Of a DNA stretch of 64,000 bases, positions 39,089 through 47,646 are shown one piece after another. The first letter of the stretch is position 1; each line of letters begins with the position of its first letter. Source of the stretch: Otis tarda (lineage: Eukaryota; Chordata; Aves; Otidiformes; Otididae); contig CM048554.1 of assembly GCA_026413225.1 (NCBI GenBank), positions 74,640,463 to 74,704,462 on the forward strand. The letters run 5' to 3'. Made by a program: the position numbers and the translations under genes. Under the pieces are notes generated by a model. That model ran no database searches. It had not been told where the DNA came from and was given only the letters and a program-made list of their open reading frames with translations.

Positions 39089-39129
39089 AGAAGCACAGGG
39101 AATTAGAAGCATAGGGAATAAGAAGCAGA
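39089..39129. repeat. 16-bp imperfect tandem repeat
   Basis: AGAAGCACAGGGAATT and AGAAGCATAGGGAATA are adjacent, and a third partial unit AGAAGCAGA follows. It is a short local tandem array in a purine-rich stretch. Confidence 0.85.
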
Positions 39130-42100
39130 AGAAAAGAAAGTAAAATGAAACTCTGTCCAAGAAAATTCTTGGAGTTGTCTCAGAATTTTAAAACAAGTGC
39201 ATAGAAGACAGAGGGTTCATCTTCCCTATATTTCTGTAGAAAATCTATAGCCTGTAAATCTTTTCTCAGATTACAAACTGAGTTAACTTTCTTCTGTTCC
39301 AGGCATAAAACTAGTTACTGGGGTTTTTTTTTGTAAAGTCATGTGCTTCACGATAAGCAGGTCCTAAAGCACATATTTTTTTATGTTGAATTAAAGCCAG
39401 TTCATCAAGTTAATATCCTGTGATATAATTATGAGAAGAAGTTGGGCTGCTACAGAAAAGCAACTTTTCATCCCTTCATCTTCCTCTATCCCCAGCTTCC
39501 TGCATGTCAAATATCTGATACTCCGTGCGTCTAGAGATCTGTTCTGTCAGCACCAGCAAAGCAGGGATTAAGGGTTTATCTCAGTCTCCATGGCATCCTA
39601 TATATATTTTGAAGAAAACCTTTTGTCATAGGAAGTGGATACTGAGAGCCACAAAGGTACTTTGTGATCTACTCTGCCATTGGGATAATTTTTTTGCATT
39701 GTACAGTTCCTTTTCCCATAAGTTATAACTGACATTAGATTTTCTAGATTAATTTGGCTTCACACTTCCTTCGGTTCCACACCAAAGGAATTATGATGCC
39801 AAAGGAGGCACACTCACTACTGTGGTACTGCAAGATAAGAAAGTTTCTGAAATAACACTAGTCCTGAAACACATTTATTCTCAACAAACAGCTCAATTAC
39901 CAACTCCCAAACTGATCTACACAGAGGCACATTCTGTTAGACTTTAAATATTCCATGAAATATCACTTGAAAGCTGGACAACATGAGACTATACAGTTCA
40001 GTTTATGAGACAGTTCACTAGCCTACTTTTAAGGATTTCTGCTCCAAGGAATGAAAGACCTTTGAATTTACCAATTATATTGAGATCACCTTTAGCGCAA
40101 GCTATGTTAACATGTAAGAAAAATAGAGAACATACGTACCAAATACATGTAACAAAATTGAAAAATCTTTAGAAAGATATGAGTGGAAGTGGAAATAGAA
40201 ACACGCATATGTGTACTACTTAGAAAAGCTTTAGTGTTTCCTCTTACCCTACAGTATGCAGCTGACAAGATTAGACACTTCATGGCCTTGTCAATCTCAT
40301 TCTCTGCAAATCTTGTGTCCTTACCTTGCCTCACAGAATACTAGATTTGCTGACTCCTGCTCCTTTTTATGCCCCAGACTTTGCTTTAAGATGAGTTGAA
40401 ATGCAAGTCCAGCTCCTCCTTCTGTTCTTCCAGGGTTTCTTATCAATAGCTTCCAATAAGACGTAGTTTAAAAATTCCATCCCAAAACTATTGCTTACCT
40501 CCTTCTGCTTTAGAAATACTAATATTCCTTGGGCATACCCAGACAAGGGCATATCTTGCCCTAAAACTGAATGGAATGTGTTAATGACTGAGGTCTGTAA
40601 AGAGAAGTACTCCATTGTCATTCAAATGCCAAGGTGGAGCCTTTCACCAAAGCTTTATATTTTCATATAAACGTATAATTTGATAATTATATCTTACACG
40701 GTTATATTAGAAGAATTAACACAAGCAATCATTACTTGGTTTCATTTGAAAGTAGATACAATGGTAATTAATTGTTTCAGAATATTAATTTTTTGGGGCA
40801 TCACTAAATCCTAATCTTGTTATTGAGTACTAAGACACATTTATTTTCTTCATATTACAACAAGGAATCTCTGTATTTTCCTCCTATCCCTCTCTTAGGT
40901 AACATCTGTGATTATAGCCTCTCTAGAAATTAACTATTTGTTGAGAGGAATGCGATTCTTTGTCTCCTAACGCTGAATTCCTATACAAATCTTCTTAAAA
41001 AGATCTTCCTTGCTACACTATCCAATATTCCTAAACACCTTAAATGGGACATTTAGAGGGTACTTAAATCTACAAGAGAATGAAATTGTTTACCTAACCA
41101 TGAAGTCAGGGGAATATGTGCTTTATGGATTGCTGAATAAAAATGGCAAGTGTTACAGTTGTATAATATATGTATAGACTTGCAGTAAAACTTAAGTGCT
41201 AAAATCTGCACCACCCAGACAGCTGGATGATGAAAATGCAGCTTCAGCCAACACTGGATCCAACAAAGCTGTTGAAAGATAAGGTCAAGTTCATAATGAA
41301 GTCATCAGATGATAATCTTGTTTAAATTTTGGATAAGGTGTTTGGGTGGATGTATGGTGAGGTCATAGGAGGAAATATAACACAGACTTTAAGAAAACGC
41401 TCGGTTTCAAGTGACTGATGGAGGCAATACTGACATTGAAAATGGAATATGCAGGAGAATTAACATCAGCAGAATGTGATGGAGATTGACTGGCTATACC
41501 CTCCTTTCTCTGTATGTGGAAGAAATACAAATGCAACATGAGTGACCAGCCCTCTGAATAAATAATATTGACTTTTCAATGGTTTACTTATATATTTCAT
41601 GGATCTGTTTCTGTCAGGTGCGACTGTATAAATAAAGAAGCATATGGATTCAGACAGGATTAAAAAACAAAAGAACATCTACTAGTTTGGGTTTATGTTT
41701 TTTTTTTTTCTACATTAAGGAGGAAATTGAATCTGAATAATTTTCCTTGTAAAAAAAACAATAAATACCCTCCAAGTTTGTCTTTTTCGCATATAAAATG
41801 ACAAATTAGCTTCAATAGTTGCTCATTCAGCACAAAGAGTCTTAAAACCCTACAGAAATCCTAGTATACTTCCTGTCCCTTTTCAGTGCAGTAACATTTT
41901 TCAAAAATGAAAAAAAAAAACATTTCCTTGTAGTTGCAAATGATTTGTTAGGAATGAAAATAACCCAATTAATAAGAATAACAAAGTTTTGAAAGTCACC
42001 CACTAAAAAAATACAAGGTGTCATGGAGTGTATCAGGGATGCTAAATCTACTTAAATAATAAAGTAAATGAAAATGTAACTAGACCTAAACCTTGCAAAA

Positions 42101-42544
42101 ACACAGGTGATTTGTCAAGTCTGCTCACACAAGTGAGTCTGTGTGAGGCTGGCCTTTGGGACACAGACTTTCAAGTTACCAAGCAATTAAAGTAAGTGCA
42201 GCGTACTTCAATTTTCATTTGGTTTCAGGGAGAGGAAAGGCCCATAGGGAACCGAGCAGACTCGGGGCCCACCAGTACTGGAAATGCTGAAATCACTGCG
42301 TAGGAGTTGGCCATGGCTACTGAGTAGTAATAATAAGCATTTTCCTTCTGCCAAGAGTCATCATTAGCTTTCCCCTTTCTTTTCCTAGGGCAAGGACTAA
42401 GCTCACTTTTGGAAATAATTGTTGATAAAGCACTTAGAAATGTACAGCATAGTGACAATGCCACTAGGAAATGTTATCACTGTTCTTGCTAGAAGTAGTA
42501 GTAGTGCACAAGTATTTTCATGCTACAAAGCTCTTGACAGGCAC

Positions 42545-42549
42545 CTCTG
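42545..42549. repeat. left 5-bp target-site duplication of the ERV element
   Basis: CTCTG directly precedes TGTCGTGG, the LTR U3 end in plus orientation. The same five bases follow the other end of the element at 44336-44340. Confidence 0.85.
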
Positions 42550-42895
42550 TGTCGTGGTTTTGTTAGTGAGGGGGGGCCTAAGGTGGTAGCTTCTGCAGGA
42601 AACTGCTAGAAGTCGCTCCCCTTTGTTCAGTGGACTTGGCCAGGCCTAGGGCGGACCTGCTGCTGGCCAAGGTCGAGCGGATTGGTAGCAGAATGTCCCG
42701 TGATAACGCCTCTGCGATAACGTATTTAAGAAGGGGAAAACAGGGAAAAAAAGAGAGAAGAGAAGATGTGAAGAAGCTGAGCGGGGGCGGAGGCGCAGAG
42801 GGGGAGGCGCAGGCCTCATGGGCCTTGCAGGCCTCACCCTCTGGCCTCTTGCCAGGCGGCCAACTGGGCCCGACTCGGCCCGGCCCGGCTGCAAG
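42550..42895 (+). repeat. inverted partial LTR (U3 part), left arm
   Basis: This arm is the first 346 bases of the LTR in plus orientation, starting TGTCGTGG. It pairs with 43990-44335. Positions 42550-42849 are an exact reverse complement of the other arm; positions 42850-42895 differ at six sites, all transitions, with no insertion or deletion. It includes a TATTTAAG box (42723-42730) and a purine-rich strand at 42731-42807. Confidence 0.95.
42723..42730 (+). promoter_or_regulatory. TATA-like box of the left U3 arm
   Basis: TATTTAAG lies about 175 bases into the LTR. It points inward, toward the centre of the element. It is the best TATA-like match near the U3 start, but the distance to the poly-A signal would make a very long R region, so its use as the real promoter is uncertain. 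Confidence 0.45.
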
Positions 42896-42922
42896 ATCGC
42901 CTCTGCGAATTACGTATTTAAG
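42896..42922 (+). repeat. extra U3 fragment at the inversion junction
   Basis: CGCCTCTGCGAATTACG and TATTTAAG (42898-42922) repeat, with a small change, the U3 segment CGCCTCTGCGATAACG plus TATTTAAG at 42707-42730. It sits exactly where the left arm homology ends and the inverted leader begins. It looks like a footprint of template switching. Confidence 0.75.
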
Positions 42923-43171
42923 AATTCTAATTAAAATACACACACATCAACAGAAAAGAAAAAGAATTCCCCGCACCAAGAATCAAAATAATATCCTCAA
43001 AACACCAACTGTGGATATACCAGGCAATTTACACACAATTCACCACTTATCCCTTCACCACAATCAGAACATAAATTTTCCCCTAATCATTTTGCTCTTT
43101 TGTCAAGTTCAATCCCTGTTTTGCCCATTACCGCTCCCAATTAAACTCAATCCTTATCTCAAATTCCTTGA
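42923..43171 (-). other. retroviral leader downstream of the primer-binding site
   Basis: Read on the minus strand from the primer-binding site, this is about 250 bp of AT-rich untranslated leader, with no gag start codon followed by a long frame. It ends at the inversion junction. It contains a short GT-rich patch near 42938-42950. Confidence 0.7.
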
Positions 43172-43189
43172 GCCCCACGTTGGGCGCCA
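43172..43189 (-). promoter_or_regulatory. retroviral primer-binding site, tRNA-Lys type
   Basis: On the minus strand the 18 bases read TGGCGCCCAACGTGGGGC. This is the complement of the 3' end of the vertebrate tRNA-Lys(1,2) and is the primer site of ERVK/betaretrovirus-like elements. It lies 7 bases after the LTR end, slightly further than the usual 0-3 bases. Confidence 0.9.
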
Positions 43190-43379
43190 AAATAACTGTC
43201 GTAGTTCTGCCCTGATCAGGACCAGACTACGCAGTCTCTCTCTCACTCCCCCCACCCTCCGAGAGAACAGGGAGAGAAAATACAAGGAAAAACGGCTCGA
43301 GGTTTGAGATAAGGACAGGGAGAAATCCTTAAAGTTACCGTCACGGGCAAAACAGACTCGACTTGGGGAAAACTATTCA

Positions 43380-43385
43380 TTTATT
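43380..43385 (-). terminator. LTR polyadenylation signal AATAAA
   Basis: AATAAA on the minus strand, about 180 bases before the LTR end, marks the R/U5 neighbourhood. It is followed by GT-containing sequence. The assignment rests on position and motif only. Confidence 0.6.
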
Positions 43386-43584
43386 ACTACAAACAGCAGG
43401 ATAATGAGACAGGGAACAAGATAACCTCCATCCACCCCTCCCTCTTCCCAAGCTTAACACTATCTCTACTACCTTCCCCCCCGAGCGGCACAGGGGGAAG
43501 AGGGAATGGGGGTTGCAGTCAGTTCATCATACGTTGTTTCATGCCGCTGCTTCATGGTCGGGGGAAGAACTCCTCACATTCCTC

Positions 43585-43870
43585 CCCTGCTCCATCGTGG
43601 GGTCCCTCCCACGGGCCACAGTCCTTCACGAAACTGCTCCGGTGTGGGTCATCTCTTCCACGGAGTACAGTCTCTCCAGAACGGCTGTCCCAGCGGGCCC
43701 TCCACGGGCCACAGCCGCCTTCAGGCATCCACCTCCCCCAGTACGGGGTCCTTCACGGGCTCCAAGTGGATCTCTGCTCCTCCGTGGACCTCCATGGGCT
43801 GCAGGGGGACAACCCGCTCCACCATGGTCGTCACCACAGGCTGCAGGGGAATCTTGGCCAGGAGTCGCAT
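43585..43870. repeat. minisatellite-like GC-rich core of the LTR
   Basis: Variants of a 13-base motif, CCACGGGCCACAG (43702), the same again near 43608, CCATGGGCTGCAG (43791) and CCACAGGCTGCAG (43833), recur at irregular spacing. The block looks like an old tandem array that became part of the LTR. Confidence 0.6.
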
Positions 43871-43989
43871 TACTCCTCCCCCTCCTTTCTGAACTGACCT
43901 TGGTGTCTGCAGCCGTTCCTCACAACAGGGTGGTAGATGTCTCTCAGGATCTTTTTACATCTTATTCACTTCTCATCTCCTCTCCACTT

Positions 43990-44335
43990 CTTGCAGCCAG
44001 GCCGGACCAAGTCGGGCCCAGTCGGCTGCCTGGCGAGAGGCCAGAGGGTGAGGCCTGCAAGGCCCATGAGGCCTGCGCCTCCCCCTCTGCGCCTCCGCCC
44101 CCGCTCAGCTTCTTCACATCTTCTCTTCTCTCTTTTTTTCCCTGTTTTCCCCTTCTTAAATACGTTATCGCAGAGGCGTTATCACGGGACATTCTGCTAC
44201 CAATCCGCTCGACCTTGGCCAGCAGCAGGTCCGCCCTAGGCCTGGCCAAGTCCACTGAACAAAGGGGAGCGACTTCTAGCAGTTTCCTGCAGAAGCTACC
44301 ACCTTAGGCCCCCCCTCACTAACAAAACCACGACA
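43990..44335 (-). repeat. right arm of the 346-bp inverted repeat (LTR start)
   Basis: These are the first 346 bases of the complete LTR. They pair with 42550-42895, leaving a 1094-base loop. A transcript through the whole element could fold into a stem with 300 uninterrupted base pairs. Confidence 0.95.
44155..44162 (-). promoter_or_regulatory. TATA-like box of the complete LTR
   Basis: TATTTAAG on the minus strand is the mirror of the box at 42723. It also points inward, so the two U3 ends have convergent promoter orientation. Confidence 0.45.
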
Positions 44336-44340
44336 CTCTG
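44336..44340. repeat. right 5-bp target-site duplication of the ERV element
   Basis: CTCTG follows CCACGACA, the reverse complement of the LTR start, and matches 42545-42549. The sixth base differs on the two sides, so the duplication is 5 bp. Confidence 0.85.
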
Positions 44341-45235
44341 ACATTCACCTGCCTTCTGTTTCAGGAGGCTAACAGACATCCCTGTTGGCAGGTGGGGGAA
44401 CACAGGTAAAAAAAAAAAACCTGCTCCTGAAAATTTTTAAGAAAATTCTGGGTGTTAAGCTTGCAAGATATCAGTCTCTAAACAGCCCCATCTTCTCTGG
44501 ACGGCTTCCCCCAATGCTTTCTGCTTTCAGAGAGTAGTACTGTCAGAGGGAAGGGTAGCAGCCATTCCTCCCACATGCATTTCAATTTCAACCTTAAAGA
44601 TTCTACTACACTTTTCTTAACAATGTTAATTATTATTGTCATCAAGAATTAGTAAAATAAACCATGTCTAGACAATTTCCCTTGATATAACCTTACAGTG
44701 CATTAAAAAAAAAAAATGATTGCTTCATCAGGAGAATATTTTTCTTTCTAATAGTTGATGTTTTACCTTTGGAAATGAATATTTTAGAAATATAATTTGA
44801 GGGCATCTAAGGGTTGTAAAGTCTAGCGATGACACACCTCAGTGTTTAACAGCTTGTGCACTCTGTCTTACATTTACAGGCACCAAAGCATGTTGTTATG
44901 AGACCATAATGCACACCCTGTCATGTCTTACTGCTTAATTAGTTCACCTAGTCTGTCCACCTCGTTAAGTGCAATGGCTAACATTATATTTCCACCATTT
45001 TTTCAGATTGCTTTTAAAGCTCCCATGGGAAGGTTCTTCCACTAGTTTCTTAGCAGGATTATTTCATATTCCAGTATGTCTCTCCATTAGAATGATTTCT
45101 TTACTTGTTTTCTATTTATTTAATATCAGACAATTAAAGTATTGCTTTTCTGCATGATTGCAAGGATTTCACATCTCCTTATCACTTCCATATCTCCTAC
45201 ATCATTTATATTTCTCTCTAGTTTTGGCAAGTAAA
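44341..45235. other. AT-rich single-copy DNA, no gene recognised
   Basis: This is flanking DNA between the retroviral element and the CR1. It has short A runs at 44409-44420 and 44705-44716. No coding or RNA feature was seen. Confidence 0.6.
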
Positions 45236-45575
45236 TGCATTCTTCCAGTACCTCAAGGGGGCCTACAAGAAAGATGGGGAAAGGCTGTTTAGTAGGGCCT
45301 GTTGCAATAGGACAAGGGGTAATGGTTTTAAAATAGAGGGGGGTAGATTTAGACTGGAAATTAGGAAAAAATTTTTTACGATGCGAGTTGTAGAACACTG
45401 GAACAGGTTGCCCAGAAAGGTGGTGGAGGCCCCATCCCTGGAAACATTCAAGGCCAGGCTGGATGAGGCTCTGAGCAACCTGATCTAGTCAGGGATGTCC
45501 CTGCTCCTTGCAGGGGGGTTGAACTAGATGACATTTGAAGGTCCCTTCCAACCCTAACCATTCTATGATTCTATA
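45236..45575 (+). mobile_element. CR1 LINE, 5'-truncated, ORF2 end in frame
   Basis: This CR1 copy starts abruptly inside ORF2. From 45243 it is open for 81 codons to the TAG at 45486-45488, reading [46 protein letters not shown] and [10 protein letters not shown]. The frame is intact, and the protein words are nearly the same as in the minus-strand copy at 5147-5785, so both belong to one subfamily. The 3' part shows CTAGTCAGGGATGTCCCTG, GTTGAACTAGATGAC and GGTCCCTTCCAACC, then ends in two 8-bp tail units, ATTCTATG and ATTCTATA. The endonuclease and the RT core are absent. Confidence 0.96.
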
Positions 45576-47570
45576 TTTACATCTGAAAATTAAAACTAAA
45601 TTAAAAATGTTCAGTTCCTTCAACATCTAGGATTTTATTTTAAATAAAAATTCTGGAAACATTAAACAATATGCATGGCCAGTCGTATCAAAACTGCAAT
45701 CTAGACATCAGCATGGCTCACATCCCTTCTCTCATCCACAGCCTGACCTGAGAGGCACCTAAAATTAGTTGGTACTTTTCAGGTATGGGACACTGAAACA
45801 GAAGCATCTATTCTTACTTTCTTCTTCACAGGGCCTTGGCCACAATCCAAGCTTAAAAGCTCTGGGAAGACTTGCTGAGACTCACTAGGTTTGGACTGAT
45901 TTTACTTAAAAACATGATAAGAAGAAGATGACACATTTTGCACAGGGCTCAGCTGGAATACATGCTGAGAAGTTGGGAGCAACCTGAGATGCAGCTTTCT
46001 AGAGGATAAAGGAATTCAAATAGACATCTTCTGTCTCCCTAGAGATAACCTCTACCACCTGATTATTTGGTATTTTCTTCACCACTTGAGTGAAAGCTGG
46101 GTAACTGTGCAAAAACAAATACAAGGCTTAGGAACCTAGAGAGAGAGTAAGGAGGACATATCCTGGATCCATAACCTAGTGATAAATTAATACCCAGAAC
46201 AGAGCAGAAGAGGGGCCCTGGGTTCTGATTTTGGAGTCAGGATTTCTTTCAGTGTCTTTTTCACACAAAATGCATAATTGGTCTCCAAAGTACTACTGAA
46301 ACTTAGTATTTCTCCTCTAGTGTGTAACAGATACTAGGTCTAGGTGTAAATCTGCATTCCTTCCATTAGGAATAAGATCTACAGTGTGTGGCAGAGGAGA
46401 GAGTCCAGGTTTTTGGTTTCTGCTCCTTGGACTATTTCAGTACTCTACCCAATCCTCATTTCAGCACAGGCTGGGATGCAGAATAGAGGAATGCAGAATA
46501 CACTTCTCGTATGGGAAGATTTTTTTTTTTTTCAGAGTAATTCAGGCTTATATTGGCATTTGAGAGTCTTTCTCTTACAATTGCCTTTGTCAGGGCAATG
46601 ACAGAGCTTGAAAAAAAATTAATACCTTACGGTTAAAAAAACCTCATGGTCAAAAGCTGTGAACTGCATGGTAATTTCTTCTTTTCACTTCATAATGTAG
46701 ACTGGAAGTGGCAGGGCTTATAAACAGTGTTATCTCTGATTTGAGGGCAGGAGTTCAACCATTCCCTAATCAGTATTTTCTGTTCATTATTTTTGTTAAA
46801 TATACTGTCCTCCTGTGCCTCTTTTCCATGCTTTAAGGTTTGCATATATATTGAAATTAGTGTTCAGGGAAGAAAATCTGTACCTGGAGTCTACACAAAT
46901 GTTGTGTAAGGAAATGAAGTCATACAATAATCATAAAGGAGCCCCAATCTTACTGCACACTAACCTTCCTATGGTGATACAACCTTATGCAAAGTTTAAG
47001 GACAAGACACAGAGGTGAATTTCTGTGCATTTTCTGTAGGGCAAGTGTATCCAACATATTAACTAGGCAATATTCAGTCAAGTGTTTACAGCAAAATAAG
47101 TAATTTACTTCTTCATGTTCAAAAAGTCAATGTAAACTTATTTTATCCTTTAACAACTATATTCAAGACCCAAAACTTTCATTATAGGAAATAACAGGGA
47201 GAAGTGTTTTGACTGAATGAATTTTCTGAGCATGCGAATTGAACAGACTCAATTTTTGTAATTTCAAAGCCATTCACTCTAAACACAGTTTAAGACTCCA
47301 AGGGAGCACTACAGCAACACATTCATACTGAATTTCTTTGAAATTGGTTAAAGGCTACTTCATTATCTTCAGCTGCATTTTGGAAAGCATGTTTTCATGT
47401 GGTAAATTTCATTTCAAGTTGAACTGCTGAATTGATTAAGTGTCTTATTGTATCTTACTGTAACTTTATTGTAATTCCAAAGCTCCTAAAAGAAATAAAA
47501 CAATAACTGGAAAAAAGCTACAAAAAGAATGGTACCTTCAGAAACTTGAACTCATTTCCTTTATTTTTTT

Positions 47571-47646
47571 TCTTTTAGATTTTTTTTTTTCCGTGACAAT
47601 GCATAGTGTTTTTTCCCTCTGTTTTTGTTTGTTTGTTTGTTTTTTC
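47571..47646. repeat. T-rich / (TTTG)n low-complexity block
   Basis: A T-rich tract includes about four TTTG units (47625-47642) and flanking T runs. It is simple sequence, and no retroelement adjoins it. Confidence 0.8.

Larger units (their letters stand above)
33661..42544. other. AT-rich single-copy DNA with small palindromes and tandem duplications
   Basis: No gene was recognised. The stretch includes an exact 26-bp palindrome (34326-34351), a 24-bp inverted repeat (34832-34940), a 16-T run (36990-37005), and two 16-bp tandem duplications (37990-38021 and 39089-39120). These are listed separately. All open frames are short; the longest, 103 codons at 34682-34993, runs through the inverted repeat and has no family signature. 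Confidence 0.55.
42550..44335 (-). mobile_element. rearranged ERVK-like element with U3 at both ends
   Basis: This 1786-bp endogenous retroviral insertion is bounded by the 5-bp duplication CTCTG. Read on the minus strand it has a complete LTR (44335-43197), a 7-nt gap, an 18-nt primer-binding site, about 250 bp of untranslated leader, and then an inverted copy of the first 346 bp of the LTR (42895-42550). There is no gag, pol or env, no polypurine tract and no normal 3' LTR, so it has no coding capacity. The normal termini of an integrated provirus are U3 on the left and U5 on the right. Here both outer ends are U3. The arms are identical over 300 bp, which argues for a recent insertion. GC content is far above the neighbourhood. 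The frames of 225 and 264 codons on the plus strand run through LTR and leader in an unnatural direction and are not genes. Confidence 0.9.
43197..44335 (-). repeat. full-length ERVK-like LTR, 1139 bp
   Basis: On the minus strand the LTR begins TGTCGTGGTTTTGTTAG at 44335 and ends CAGAACTACGACA at 43197, giving short terminal inverted repeats TGTCGT/ACGACA and the canonical TG...CA ends. A TATA-like box is at 44162-44155 and an AATAAA signal at 43385-43380. The middle (43585-43870) is GC-rich and carries a diverged repeated motif around CCACGGGCCACAG / CCATGGGCTGCAG, a type of sequence common in bird LTRs. The primer-binding site follows at once, so this is a 5' LTR. Confidence 0.9.

Noticed and set aside
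42630..43307. 225-codon open frame on the plus strand
   Set aside because: It runs from inverted U3 through the junction and antisense through leader and primer-binding site. It has no protein signature and is a by-product of GC-rich LTR sequence.
43513..44307. 264-codon open frame on the plus strand, the longest in the window
   Set aside because: It lies wholly within the LTR, antisense to it, over the repeated GC-rich core. Three frames are open there at once, as expected from composition.
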